Of a DNA stretch of 64,000 nt, positions 26,893-36,500 are shown piece after piece. Each line of letters opens with the position of its first letter. Position 1 is the stretch's first letter. The position numbers were made by a program, and so were the translations under genes. Under the pieces are notes generated by a model. That model worked only from the letters and a program-made list of their open reading frames with translations, searched no databases and had not been told where the DNA came from. The DNA lies in the NCBI RefSeq assembly GCF_013694105.1, contig NZ_JACEFG010000001.1:806001-870000 (forward strand), in the 5' to 3' direction. The DNA comes from Halobacillus locisalis. Its GTDB lineage: Bacteria; Bacillota; Bacilli; Bacillales; Halobacillaceae.

Positions 26893-27447
26893 TTAGCCCT
26901 CCTCGCTTATCCATTCAATCCGATTGAGCGGCCAGTACGAGACAATCGCCTCCCCTACCAACTGATCATCACTAATGACACCTAACATCCGGCTATCTGT
27001 AGAGTTACGTCGATTGTCACCAAGAACGAGCACAGAGCCTTCTGGTACTTCTTCGTAACCACCAGGCAGTTGCTCGATTGAAAAGTCGTTCGTTAAGGTC
27101 TCATTCGGATATTGTTGTTTCTGTTCTGTCAAATATGGTTCTTCTATAGCTTCCCCATTAATATATAGTTGATCATTTTCATAAGACACGTGATCGCCGG
27201 GAACGCCGATGACGCGCTTTATGTAATCCTTTCTTTCGGTCGCGTGGAACACGACAACGTCAAAACGGTCAGGAGAGCCTAGTGTGTAATTAATTTTGCT
27301 GACAATCAAATGCTGGCCGCTATGTAAGCTTGTCAGCATTGATGGGCCTTCAACGACGACCGGCGCAAACAAGAACACCCGCACGACGACGGCTAAGACA
27401 GCCGCAATGATGAAAGCCTTAATCCAATCCAACCACTGTTGTTTCAT
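26893..27447 (-). CDS. lepB: Type I signal peptidase LepB/SipS
   Basis: Cleaves signal peptides of exported proteins. With the ATG at 27447 (AGGAG 9 nt upstream) it has 184 aa, the usual Gram-positive size. A single N-terminal membrane helix (about residues 10-28) precedes the catalytic Ser36 (GPSMLTSLHSG) and Lys77 (RKDYIKRVIGVPGD). The late box VLGDNRRNSTDSRMLG is present. It lies between rplS and rbgA and is likely cotranscribed with rbgA. Confidence 0.96.
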   Translation of the reverse strand: MKQQWLDWIKAFIIAAVLAVVVRVFLFAPVVVEGPSMLTSLHSGQHLIVSKINYTLGSPDRFDVVVFHATERKDYIKRVIGVPGDHVSYENDQLYINGEAIEEPYLTEQKQQYPNETLTNDFSIEQLPGGYEEVPEGSVLVLGDNRRNSTDSRMLGVISDDQLVGEAIVSYWPLNRIEWISEEG

Positions 27448-27631
27448 AAAAAAGCGCTCCTCTTCCCTTTTCAATTTCTTATATGCATGGTCTTTGCCAG
27501 TAGATAGATATCAGGCGACCATATAGTAGACAAGGACATTGTAAACGACCTTCTTATGTATCCAGTACAGGTATGTCACTTACTCACGCATGCATTCATT
27601 CTACCATATCAGAAGTTATGTAGAGTAGAAA

Positions 27632-27660
27632 AAAGGAGCTTGACAGATGCAAGCTCCTTT
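27632..27660 (-). terminator. Intrinsic terminator after rplS
   Basis: On the minus strand AAGGAGCTTG pairs with CAAGCTCCTT around a 7-nt loop and is followed by a run of T. It lies about 8 nt after the rplS stop and separates rplS from lepB. Confidence 0.85.
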
Positions 27661-27668
27661 CAACAGAA

Positions 27669-28013
27669 TTATCTAAGTTCTTTAATACGAGCTGCTTTAC
27701 CGCGTAGGTTACGCAAGTAGTATAGCTTCGCACGACGAACGCGACCACGACGAGTACGCTCAATCTTAGCAATACGTGGAGAGTGAACAGGGAATGTACG
27801 CTCAACACCTGTGCCGTAGCTGATTTTACGTACAGTGAATGTTTCACTGATTCCACCGTTTTGGCGCTTGATTACAACACCTTCGAATACCTGAATACGC
27901 TCACGGTTACCTTCGACAACCTTCACGTGTACCTGAACCGTGTCACCTGGACGGAAGTCAGGAAGATCAGTACGAAGCTGTTCTTTTGTAATGTCATGAA
28001 TTAACTGTTGCAT
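27669..28013 (-). CDS. rplS: 50S ribosomal protein L19
   Basis: Large-subunit protein at the 30S-50S interface. At 114 aa the sequence [20 protein letters not shown] and the ending [18 protein letters not shown] are family hallmarks. An AAAAGGAG site precedes the ATG. It has its own promoter and an about 85-nt leader, separating it from trmD upstream, and a terminator after it. Confidence 0.98.
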   Translation of the reverse strand: MQQLIHDITKEQLRTDLPDFRPGDTVQVHVKVVEGNRERIQVFEGVVIKRQNGGISETFTVRKISYGTGVERTFPVHSPRIAKIERTRRGRVRRAKLYYLRNLRGKAARIKELR

Positions 28014-28100
28014 TGACTTTCACTCCTTTTTAACTAATGCTCATGGCTTCTATGAGGCAGCGGAACATCGTTTTCCACTTAAACCGTACGTTTAAGCACA
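28014..28100 (-). promoter_or_regulatory. rplS leader, candidate L19 autoregulatory leader
   Basis: The leader carries a perfect stem CTTAAAC / GTTTAAG (28078-28096) followed by further short complementary pieces (GGCAGCGGAAC region, and CATGGCTTCTATG). Rfam knows L19 leaders in Firmicutes. I infer this is one from location and structure, not from a model match. Confidence 0.4.
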
Positions 28101-28106
28101 AATTAT

Positions 28107-28135
28107 AATATATCACAGAAAGGTATAAACATCAA
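28107..28135 (-). promoter_or_regulatory. Candidate sigma-A promoter of rplS
   Basis: Minus-strand TTGATG (28135-28130) and TATATT (28112-28107) are spaced by 17 nt. The start would be near 28100. The site sits just after the trmD stop. Confidence 0.6.
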
Positions 28136-28141
28136 CCTGTT

Positions 28142-28873
28142 TTAGCGACTTTTCCATTGGTCGATCCAAGATTTCTCTTGCTTTGAAAGCTCTCTTTCCT
28201 CTAGCAGATCAGGGCGTCGTTCATAGGTGCGTTTTAAGGATTGGTAATGTCTCCATTCGTCAATTTTGGCATGATTACCTGATAATAATACTTCCGGAAC
28301 TTCATGTCCACGGAAATCGGCTGGACGTGTATAATGTGGGTGTTCTAGAAGACCATTTGAGAACGAATCTTCCGGCGCAGATTGTTCATTGCCAAGTACA
28401 CCCGGAATCAAACGGACGACTGAATCGATGACGACCATCGAACCTAGCTCACCACCGGTCAATACATAATCACCGAGCGAAATCTCATCTGTTACTAGTT
28501 CTTCACGTATCCGCTCATCATACCCTTCATAGTGGCCACAGATGAATACAAGATGCTCTTCTTCAGCAAGTTCTTCTGCTTTTGCCTGAGTGTAGGGCTC
28601 ACCTTGCGGACACATTAAAACCACACGCGGCTGTTTGTCGGCTTTTTTTTCAATGTCTTGTACAGCATCGAAAATCGGTTGCGGGGTCAGGACTAGACCC
28701 GCGCCTCCTCCATAAGGGTAGTCGTCTACTTTGTTATGTTTATTGGTCGTGTAATCCCGGAAGTTCACATATTGATAGGAAAAAGCTTCTCGATCTTGAG
28801 CACGCTTTAAAATCGAGTGATTCAACACACCATCAAACATTTCAGGAAACAACGTTAAAATGTCAATATGCAT
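28142..28873 (-). CDS. trmD: tRNA (guanine37-N1)-methyltransferase TrmD
   Basis: Adds m1G37 next to the anticodon to prevent frameshifting. At 243 aa the SPOUT fold shows [20 protein letters not shown] at the start, [18 protein letters not shown], and the knot motif [20 protein letters not shown]. It overlaps the rimM stop by one base, an A of TAATG-type coupling. Position after rimM and before rplS is the conserved order. Confidence 0.98.
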   Translation of the reverse strand: MHIDILTLFPEMFDGVLNHSILKRAQDREAFSYQYVNFRDYTTNKHNKVDDYPYGGGAGLVLTPQPIFDAVQDIEKKADKQPRVVLMCPQGEPYTQAKAEELAEEEHLVFICGHYEGYDERIREELVTDEISLGDYVLTGGELGSMVVIDSVVRLIPGVLGNEQSAPEDSFSNGLLEHPHYTRPADFRGHEVPEVLLSGNHAKIDEWRHYQSLKRTYERRPDLLEERELSKQEKSWIDQWKSR

Positions 28874-29388
28874 CAGTCTAGCAGCCCCTCTATTGGATCA
28901 ATGATAATGGTTTTCTCCTCAATGTTCACTTCTTTTACGACCGGCTCGATATAAGGAATTAACGCATCTTGCTTTCCTTTACGTTTCACAACCCACACAT
29001 CATTGGCGCCAGGGGTAAGAATTTCTTTCACTTCCCCAAGTTCTTCACCGGATTGCACGAATACAGTGCAGCCGATGACTTCATGAAAGTAGAATTCGTG
29101 CTCATCAAGTTCTTCCTGGTGTTCTTCTGAAACCATCAATTGGCCATTTTTATACATTTCAACATCGTTAATGGAAGGATGGTCCTCGAAACTGACAAGA
29201 TCGAAACCTTTATGCATCCTGTGTGAGCGGACCACTAACGGTCTCGTCTCCTGTTTATCATTCACCCAATACAATAGCTGACCTGGTTCAAAGCGTTCTT
29301 CAAAGTCCGTGATGCGTTGAATTTTCACTTCACCTTTAATACCATGCGTGTTAATCACTTTTCCTACGTTAAATAAATCTTTTTCCAT
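28873..29388 (-). CDS. rimM: 16S rRNA processing protein RimM
   Basis: Helps 30S head maturation by binding S19. At 171 aa the N-terminal motif [18 protein letters not shown] and the PRC-barrel sequence ([35 protein letters not shown]) are diagnostic. I take the ATG at 29388 ([10 protein letters not shown]). The ATG three codons upstream overlaps the ylqD stop and is also possible; GAGG lies 2 nt before that one and 11 nt before mine. Confidence 0.96.
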   Translation of the reverse strand: MEKDLFNVGKVINTHGIKGEVKIQRITDFEERFEPGQLLYWVNDKQETRPLVVRSHRMHKGFDLVSFEDHPSINDVEMYKNGQLMVSEEHQEELDEHEFYFHEVIGCTVFVQSGEELGEVKEILTPGANDVWVVKRKGKQDALIPYIEPVVKEVNIEEKTIIIDPIEGLLD

Positions 29389-29396
29389 CAATTGCA

Positions 29397-29780
29397 TTAC
29401 CTCGCTCGTATCACTTTTCCGTCTTGGATGACGATTTCTTTATTTTGAATCTCACTCCATGAGTCGCCTTCTTCTATATGAACCAACGCCTCAACCTCAT
29501 CCGTCTCAAGCTCGCTCCCATCTGAGAGGATATTGAGTTGTTCAAGTTGATGCTCCATCCAACGGATTCGATCCTTACGTTTACTGATTTCCTTTGAGAA
29601 ACGGCGACTGACTTCCTGTCTGGATAACTCCGGTTTCCGTTCAAGCTTTTTTTGTTCAAATTCAAGCTGACGACATTCTTGGTTCAGCTGCTTAGCTCGT
29701 TCATCAAATCGATCTCGAAGTTGTTTACGACTAGAAGCTGTCAGGATATGTTTGACCGTAACTTTTTGTATGATTTGCAT
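29397..29780 (-). CDS. ylqD: YlqD-family protein
   Basis: Conserved Bacillus protein of unknown function located between khpA and rimM. At 127 aa it starts MQIIQKVTVKHILT and has a central charged coiled coil (about residues 20-85, with LNQECRQLEFEQKKLERKPE) followed by a small beta domain (EALVHIEEGDSWSEI) and a basic end KVIRAR. The conserved position among RNA-related genes hints at a link to ribosome assembly, which is only an inference. Confidence 0.88.
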   Translation of the reverse strand: MQIIQKVTVKHILTASSRKQLRDRFDERAKQLNQECRQLEFEQKKLERKPELSRQEVSRRFSKEISKRKDRIRWMEHQLEQLNILSDGSELETDEVEALVHIEEGDSWSEIQNKEIVIQDGKVIRAR

Positions 29781-29813
29781 TCTAAGCGTTCGACCTCTTC
29801 TCTCTAAATTTAG

Positions 29814-29846
29814 AAAAAAAGGGAAAGGTTAGCCCTCTCCCTTTTT
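29814..29846 (-). terminator. Hairpin after khpA
   Basis: On the minus strand AAAAAGGGA.AGG pairs with CCT.TCCCTTTTTTT around GCTAA, with a long T run at the end, 1 nt after the khpA stop. It could partly separate rpsP-khpA from ylqD-rimM-trmD. Confidence 0.7.
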
Positions 29847-29847
29847 C

Positions 29848-30075
29848 CTACATAATATCAAGATAGATTCGTTTTTCAGAATCAGAGCCTGCCGCATAGA
29901 CGACAGTTCGAATCGCTTTCGCAATCCGCCCATTCTTTCCAATCACCTTGCCGACATCGTCTGGATGAACAGAAAGGTGATAGACGATTTTTTCGTCCTC
30001 TTCTTTCACATCAATCTCGATGTCGGAAGGGTGATCGACAAGCGGCGTAACGATCGTTTCGATTAAGGCTTGCAT
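29848..30075 (-). CDS. khpA: KH-domain RNA-binding protein KhpA (YlqC)
   Basis: Small single KH-domain protein that works with KhpB/Jag in RNA binding and cell elongation control in Firmicutes. At 75 aa the KH loop VGKVIGKNGRIAKAIRTVV is intact, preceded by EDEKIVYHLSVHPDDVG. It follows rpsP by 18 nt, the conserved order. Confidence 0.95.
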   Translation of the reverse strand: MQALIETIVTPLVDHPSDIEIDVKEEDEKIVYHLSVHPDDVGKVIGKNGRIAKAIRTVVYAAGSDSEKRIYLDIM

Positions 30076-30093
30076 GATATCACCACTACCTCA

Positions 30094-30363
30094 TTATTTG
30101 TTTTTAGATTCGTGGAATTGCTTCATGATGCCTTCGTTAGAGAATAGGTTACGAACTGTGTCGCTTGGCTTAGCGCCGTTTGACATCCAGTCGATTGCTT
30201 TCTCAGCGTCAAGCTTAACCTCTACAGGGTTAACAACTGGGTTATATGTTCCGATCTGCTCGATGATACGTCCATCACGAGGAGAACGAGAATCTGCTAC
30301 TACTACACGGTAAAATGGGTTACGTTTTGACCCCATACGTTTAAGGCGAATTTTTACTGCCAT
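30094..30363 (-). CDS. rpsP: 30S ribosomal protein S16
   Basis: At 89 aa it begins [20 protein letters not shown], the universal S16 start, and has [20 protein letters not shown]-type site precedes the ATG. It lies between ffh and khpA, as in B. subtilis, after a 95-nt spacer from ffh. Confidence 0.98.
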   Translation of the reverse strand: MAVKIRLKRMGSKRNPFYRVVVADSRSPRDGRIIEQIGTYNPVVNPVEVKLDAEKAIDWMSNGAKPSDTVRNLFSNEGIMKQFHESKNK

Positions 30364-30458
30364 AATTGAATACCTCCATAAATTTCATTAAAGAATTATT
30401 TGTTTCACACAAATTTAGATTTTAGCAGAACTTCATTTGTGTGTAAAGGGTTTTTCCA

Positions 30459-31799
30459 TTACATGAACGGAAAATTCATGCCTTTGCCTTTTTTTCCCTT
30501 CGTATTGCTCATTTGTTTCATCATTTTTTTCATTTCCTCGAACTGTTTCAACAGTCGGTTGACCTCAGAAACGTTCGTTCCGGAGCCCCTGGCAATCCGC
30601 TTTTTACGGCTGGCATTCATAAGGGAAGGGTCCTGACGTTCATGCTTGGTCATCGATTGAATGATCGCTTCAACGTGTACGATTTGTTTATCGTCGAAGG
30701 AAACGTTCTTCAACCCTTTCATTTTGTTGGCACCCGGAATCATATTCAATATCTCATCCAGAGGTCCCATATTCTTCACTTGCTCCATTTGTTCAAGGAA
30801 ATCCTCGAACGTGAATGAAGCGTTACGCATTTTCGATTCAAGCTCTTTCGCCTGTTTTTCATCTACGTTCGTTTGAGCTTTCTCGATTAAGGTCAATACA
30901 TCTCCCATACCGAGAATCCTTGAAGCCATTCGCTCAGGGTGGAAAGCTTCTAGTTGATCGAGCTTCTCTCCCATACCAGCGAATTTGATTGGTTTTCCAG
31001 TCACGGCACGGATGGACAATGCAGCACCACCACGGGTGTCACCATCAAGCTTCGTTAGTAAAACACCCGTTACATCAAGCTGTTCGTCAAAGCTCTCGGC
31101 TACATTGACTGCGTCTTGACCGGTCATCGCATCGACCGTCAAGAAAATCTCATCAGGCTGAACAGCTTCCTTGATTCTTTGCAGTTCATCCATTAAATCG
31201 CCATCAACGTGTAAACGACCAGCGGTATCGATGATCACATAGTCATTGTGTTCTTCTTTCGCCTTCTGTACAGCGTTTTTCGCGATGTCTACTGGATCTA
31301 CTTCCGTCCCTTCTGCGTGAACAGGCATCCCCAGTTGCTTTCCGAGTGTTTCAAGCTGTTGAATTGCTGCTGGACGATAAACGTCTGCTGCCGCAAGAAG
31401 CGGGCTGCGGTTGTAACTTTTGCGTAAAAGGTTGGCAAGCTTCCCTGTAGTGGTCGTCTTACCGGCACCTTGTAAACCAACCATCATGATGACAGTCGGT
31501 GGACGCTTTGCTACGGCGATTTTACTTTCGTCGCCACCCATCAAATCCGTCAACTCTTCTTGGACAACCTTGATGACTTGCTGCCCAGGGGTCAGGCTCT
31601 CCATGACCTCCTGACCGATCGCGCGCTCTTTAATACGCTTGACGAAGTCTTTCACGACTTTAAAGTTAACATCGGCCTCAAGGAGGGCAAGACGGACTTC
31701 ACGCGTCATTTCTTTTACGTCTTGTTCGGTTACCTTCCCTTTGCCTTTGATTTTCTTAATCGTTTCTTGCAAACGGTCGGATAAACCTTCAAATGCCAT
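30459..31799 (-). CDS. ffh: Signal recognition particle GTPase Ffh
   Basis: Binds signal sequences and 4.5S/scRNA and targets ribosomes to FtsY. At 446 aa it has the N domain, G domain with GLQGAGKTTTTGKLA (near residue 107) and DTAGRLHVD, and a methionine-rich M domain beginning near 300 with EQMEQVKNMGPLDEILNMIPG and the RNA-binding RGSGTNVSEVNRLLKQF. The end KGKGMNFPFM is typical. It follows ylxM after 13 nt. Confidence 0.98.
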   Translation of the reverse strand: MAFEGLSDRLQETIKKIKGKGKVTEQDVKEMTREVRLALLEADVNFKVVKDFVKRIKERAIGQEVMESLTPGQQVIKVVQEELTDLMGGDESKIAVAKRPPTVIMMVGLQGAGKTTTTGKLANLLRKSYNRSPLLAAADVYRPAAIQQLETLGKQLGMPVHAEGTEVDPVDIAKNAVQKAKEEHNDYVIIDTAGRLHVDGDLMDELQRIKEAVQPDEIFLTVDAMTGQDAVNVAESFDEQLDVTGVLLTKLDGDTRGGAALSIRAVTGKPIKFAGMGEKLDQLEAFHPERMASRILGMGDVLTLIEKAQTNVDEKQAKELESKMRNASFTFEDFLEQMEQVKNMGPLDEILNMIPGANKMKGLKNVSFDDKQIVHVEAIIQSMTKHERQDPSLMNASRKKRIARGSGTNVSEVNRLLKQFEEMKKMMKQMSNTKGKKGKGMNFPFM

Positions 31800-31812
31800 C
31801 GAAGGAACCCTC

Positions 31813-32142
31813 CTATTCTAATTCTTGTAGTTGATCGAGCCATTCCTTAAAAGGAGATTCGAGTTGTCGTTTCTCGACTTCGGTCTCCATTTCTTTTATC
31901 ACCTGTTGGCGTTTTTGGAATTTCTCATATAAGTTCAGCTTGTTTTCATATTCTTCAAGCATCGTCTCTGTTCGGCGAATGTTATCATAAACAGCTTGAC
32001 GCGAGACATCAAACGTCTCCGATATTTCACCTAAAGAGTAATCTTCTAAATAATACAACTCCATATAGTTCCGTTGTTTCGGAGTCAGCAATGATTGATA
32101 GAAGTCAAACAAGTAATTGACTCGTGTCGTTTTTTCAAGCAC
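31813..32142 (-). CDS. ylxM: YlxM, helix-turn-helix SRP-associated protein
   Basis: A 109-aa UPF0122 protein with a sigma-70 region-4-like helix-turn-helix ([21 protein letters not shown], residues about 40-59 of that stretch). In streptococci the homologue binds the SRP and affects its GTPase. It sits between ftsY and ffh as in all Bacillus SRP operons. The C-terminus is charged helix. Confidence 0.93.
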   Translation of the reverse strand: MLEKTTRVNYLFDFYQSLLTPKQRNYMELYYLEDYSLGEISETFDVSRQAVYDNIRRTETMLEEYENKLNLYEKFQKRQQVIKEMETEVEKRQLESPFKEWLDQLQELE

Positions 32143-32216
32143 GTAGGAACAACTCCTTGTTAAGTGAAATACCTTTACATGAAAATACTAACGGAGACGA
32201 GGCTTCTCTGTCAAGT

Positions 32217-33533
32217 CTAGCTTTCAATTTCTTCTTCATCTTCATACTCATCAATCATGTCGGCGAACAGTCCATAGACAAACGCATGAGCATCGAAGTT
32301 CTCTAAGTCTGTCACTTTCTCTCCGAGTCCGACGAGTTTCACCGGAATATCCAACTCTTTTCGAATCGCAAGGACGATACCACCTTTTGCTGTACCATCA
32401 AGTTTTGATAACACGATACCTGAAACATCTGTCGCTTCTGAGAAAGTCTTCGCCTGGCTCATTGCATTCTGTCCTGTCGTGGCATCTAGGACGAGAAGCA
32501 CTTCATGAGGAGCCCCCGGTACTTCACGTTCGATGACACGTTTAACTTTGGACAGTTCATTCATCAAATTCACTTTATTTTGTAAGCGCCCTGCTGTATC
32601 GCAAATCAACACATCAGCATTGCGGGACTTTGCGGACTGAATGCCATCATAGATAACAGCTGCCGGATCGCTTCCTTCACTGTGTTTGACAGTATTGACA
32701 CCTACTCGACGTCCCCATTCCTCTAGCTGGTCAATGGCACCTGCACGGAATGTATCCCCAGCAGCCAGCGTCACGTTCTTCCCTTCTGCCTTGAGGGTGT
32801 GGGCGAGCTTACCGATTGTTGTCGTTTTACCGACGCCGTTGACACCGACGAACAGGTAAATCGTCAGACCATCAGGGTTCTCATTCAACCCTTCGATTTC
32901 TCCTGCATCGTCATCACCATAATAGATCTCTACAAGTTTTTCTGAAATAACTTCTCGCACTTCTTTTGTGTCTTTAATATTACGTCGTTTCACTTCGAGC
33001 TGGAGCTCATCTATCATTTCCATAACCGTATTCACACCGACATCAGCCGAGATTAACACTTCCTCGAGTTCTTCGAAGAAATCTTCATCGACTGTACGAT
33101 AGCGCGCGACAAGGTCATTGATTTTGCTAGAGAATGAATTGCGTGTTTTCGCTAAACCCTTTTTAAACTTAGATGCGATTGATTCCTCTTGATCCTCGAC
33201 CGGAGATTGGTCAACCTCTGGTTCTAACTCCGCTTCTGAGTCTTTAAGCTCTGAGTCAGATACAGGGTCCTCGAGGTCTTCATCTTCTTCAGTTTCTCCC
33301 TCTAGTTCTTCCTCTGTCTCGTCATGAAGGTCTTCTTCTGTATCGTCCTCTGGTTGCTCATCAAATGACTCTATTTCGTCACCAGAGTCTTGTACTACTT
33401 CTGTCTCTCCTTCTAGAGAATCATCCGATTCCTCCATTTCCTGCATTTCTTTGAGCTCTTCTTCAGTTGGAGGCTCAAATTGAGGCTGTAGATCCTTTGT
33501 GAATTTATCTTTCAGTTTCTTGAAAAAGCTCAT
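32217..33533 (-). CDS. ftsY: SRP receptor FtsY with long acidic N-terminal domain
   Basis: Membrane-associated GTPase that receives the SRP-ribosome complex. At 438 aa it is about 110 residues longer than B. subtilis FtsY (329 aa). The excess is an N-terminal stretch (residues about 15-120) made almost wholly of E, D, S and T. The NG domain starts near 125; P-loop GVNGVGKTTTIGKLA, then DTAGRLQNKVNLMNEL. I take the ATG at 33533 rather than the TTG one codon earlier. It follows smc by 13 nt. Confidence 0.97.
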   Translation of the reverse strand: MSFFKKLKDKFTKDLQPQFEPPTEEELKEMQEMEESDDSLEGETEVVQDSGDEIESFDEQPEDDTEEDLHDETEEELEGETEEDEDLEDPVSDSELKDSEAELEPEVDQSPVEDQEESIASKFKKGLAKTRNSFSSKINDLVARYRTVDEDFFEELEEVLISADVGVNTVMEMIDELQLEVKRRNIKDTKEVREVISEKLVEIYYGDDDAGEIEGLNENPDGLTIYLFVGVNGVGKTTTIGKLAHTLKAEGKNVTLAAGDTFRAGAIDQLEEWGRRVGVNTVKHSEGSDPAAVIYDGIQSAKSRNADVLICDTAGRLQNKVNLMNELSKVKRVIEREVPGAPHEVLLVLDATTGQNAMSQAKTFSEATDVSGIVLSKLDGTAKGGIVLAIRKELDIPVKLVGLGEKVTDLENFDAHAFVYGLFADMIDEYEDEEEIES

Positions 33534-33546
33534 CAACTCATCCTTT

Positions 33547-36500
33547 CTAGACTTCTAATAATTCAGGAGTTTCTTCTAGTCTGACTGACACAAGCCTAGA
33601 CACGCCGGACTCCTGCATCGTTACACCGTATAAGACATCCGATTGCTCCATCGTCCCTTTACGGTGAGTAATGACGATAAATTGTGTTTGTTCACTGAAT
33701 TCTTTTAAGAACTTAGCAAAACGATCGACGTTCGCTTCATCGAGTGCGGCTTCCACTTCATCAAGCACACAGAATGGAACGGGTCGTACGCGTAAAATGG
33801 AGAACAAGAGCGCAATAGCTGTGAGAGCGCGTTCTCCACCAGACATCAAGCTTAAGTTCTGCAACTTCTTGCCTGGTGGTTGAGCAACAATCTCGACTCC
33901 AGATTCAAGTAAGTCATCAGGATCAGTAAGCTTCAGATCAGCGCTACCTCCGCCAAACAATTCACGGAACACGCCACCAAATTCATCCCTGATACTAGTA
34001 AAGGTTTCTTCAAAACGACGCTGCATTTCCCCATCCATCTCACTGATGACATGATGAAGTGTCCCTTTCGCTTCTAATAAGTCGTCTTGTTGACCTTTCA
34101 GGAATTCGTAACGCTCCTGAATCCGTTCATACTCATCGATCGAACCGAGGTTCACCGTCCCTAGTTCCTCAATCGCCCGTTTGATGAGTTTTACTTCACG
34201 AGCGGAAGCTTGAACATCCTCAACTGACGGATATTCACGCTTCGCTTTTTCGAACGTCATGACATACTCTTCCTGTAAATAGTTCAGCATATTCTCAAGC
34301 TCCACATCTAAGCGGTTTGCTTTCACTTCTTTCGCTTGAATGTCCTGAACAAAATTTTGGACGAGGCGTTTTTGTTCTTTCAACTGTTGTTCGATTTGGT
34401 GTATTTGCTCCGCATACGTCGCTCTTGTCTGTTTTCGCTCTTGAATCAATTGAGACGTACGCTCTTTACGCTCTTTCATCTCTTCGATTTCTTGAACCAT
34501 TTCTTCTTCGGTCAAGTTCGAATCTACGACCTCCATCAGCTGCTCGAAAGCTTCTTTGCTCTCTTTCAACTGCTGTTGATTCATCTCTAATTCTTCTTTG
34601 TATCGATCCGCTTTTTCTTGTTGGTTGGCAACAGCCGAATCTTGTTCAGCTAATAGAATGTGAAGCTCTTGCTTTCGCTCTCGTAATTTCGCTTCATCCT
34701 GCTGCTGTTGTTGTTTCGTATCAGACAGCTGATCGATTTTTTGTTGAACCTTAGAAAGTTGTTCTTCTAATTTGTTCAAATCTTTATCAAGCTGCTTCAA
34801 TTGTTCATGAGCTTGTGTACGATCATGGTCGTACTGAGCCTGGTCTTGATCGAACAGTTGAAGTTGATCATTCAAGTGTCTAGAGCGCATCGTCAACTCT
34901 CGATACTCGGACTGCTTTTCGTACTCATCTGTTTTCAACTGGGCGACTTCTTCTTCGAGCGTGGTTACTTGCTCCTGCTCATTTGCAATGGTCGCTTTCA
35001 ACTGTTGGACCCTTTCTTCAACATCACTTGTTTTAGCTGAAAAATCCTCGATTTTCATCGTTAATTCTTGCAACTCTTTTTCCCGGGTGAAAAGCGATTG
35101 ATTCGACTTCTTCTGTGCTCCACCTGACATTGAGCCGCCCGGGTTCACTACATCACCATCTAATGTGACGATTCGGTATTTACGGTTCAGGAACTTGGCA
35201 ATGGCATTGGCGTTCTCTAACTTATCCGCAATTACGATGTGTCCGAGCAAATGCGAAATCGCCTTGTGATAATCTGGATTGAACTTGACGAGATCGACAG
35301 CTACGCCTACAAAGCCTTTTTGGTTGGATAGCTGACTCTGCGCTTGTCCGTATATAGACCTTGGCTGGATGGCCGTTAACGGTAAAAACGTAGCTCGACC
35401 TTTATTGTTTTGCTTCAACCAATGAATCGACGCCCGACCTGTACGTTCGTCTCGGACAACGATGTGCTGTGCCTGAGCACCGAGTGCTGTTTCAATAGCG
35501 GTCATCATGTCGTTCGGAATATCAATCAACTCAAGGACCGCACCATCGACCCCCTCAAGCTTCCCGCTTTCGCGAGCTTTCAATACTTCACGCACGCCTT
35601 GGAAATACCCAGAGAAATCTTCTTTCATATCTTCAAGCATTTCTTTCTTCGAGCGCAACTTCTCCAAGTATTGATACCCTTTATACAGCTTTTCCTGCCA
35701 TTCTTCATAGGACTGCTTATTAGACTGAAGCGTCTCATTCAGCTCTTTGTATTTTCCTTCTTTCGCTTCGCGTCTAGCCTTTACATCCTGCAACTCCTCC
35801 GAAAGAGAGGTGAGTTTCGTTTCAAGCAATTCACGTTCTTCACGCAAGTCTTTGAACTTGTCTTGCTGTCCATCTTTTTTATAGCTGATTTGAGACAGCT
35901 GCTTATCGATGATTTGCTTCTCATTGCGTTTCGCAGCCTGCTCATTCAGTAAATCAATATAGTCACTCTTCAAATCTTCTATTTGGTCTTCGATCTTTTG
36001 AATATCCTGACTAAGGGCATCATCGGTTTGTTGCAACGCTTTCTTGGTTTCTGTACGTTGTTGTTTCGTTTGAGAAAGCTTTGCTGCTTCTTCTTTCGCA
36101 ACCTTCTTCAATTGCTCCACTTTCTCGCTTAGCTCAAACTGTTCTTGCTCGCTTTTTTCTTTATTCTCTTCGAAGTGCTTATGACGCTCTTTCATCAACT
36201 CTTTCTTGCCTTCAAGACCTTCTAGTTCCTTTGTCAGCACAAGAAGTGTCTCTTGCAAGGACTCGATCGACTCATCGAGGTCTTGCATATCCTTTCGCTG
36301 CTTCTCGACGGAGGCTTCCTCTGTTTCCACTTGTTCAGAGAGAGCGGCTTCTTTTTTCTTTACACTCTCTAACTGTTGAAGCAAATGCTGCCATTCTTCG
36401 TGCAATTGTTCTATCTGCGTAATTAATAGGGAGATCTCAATTTGTTTGAGCTCGTCTTTTTTCTGCAAATAGTCTTGTGCAATCGCCGCTTGTTCTTTCA

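Noticed and set aside
35410-35952. 180-aa plus-strand frame inside smc
   Set aside because: Hydrophobic mirror of the smc coiled-coil coding sequence; no ribosome site and complete overlap with a certain gene.
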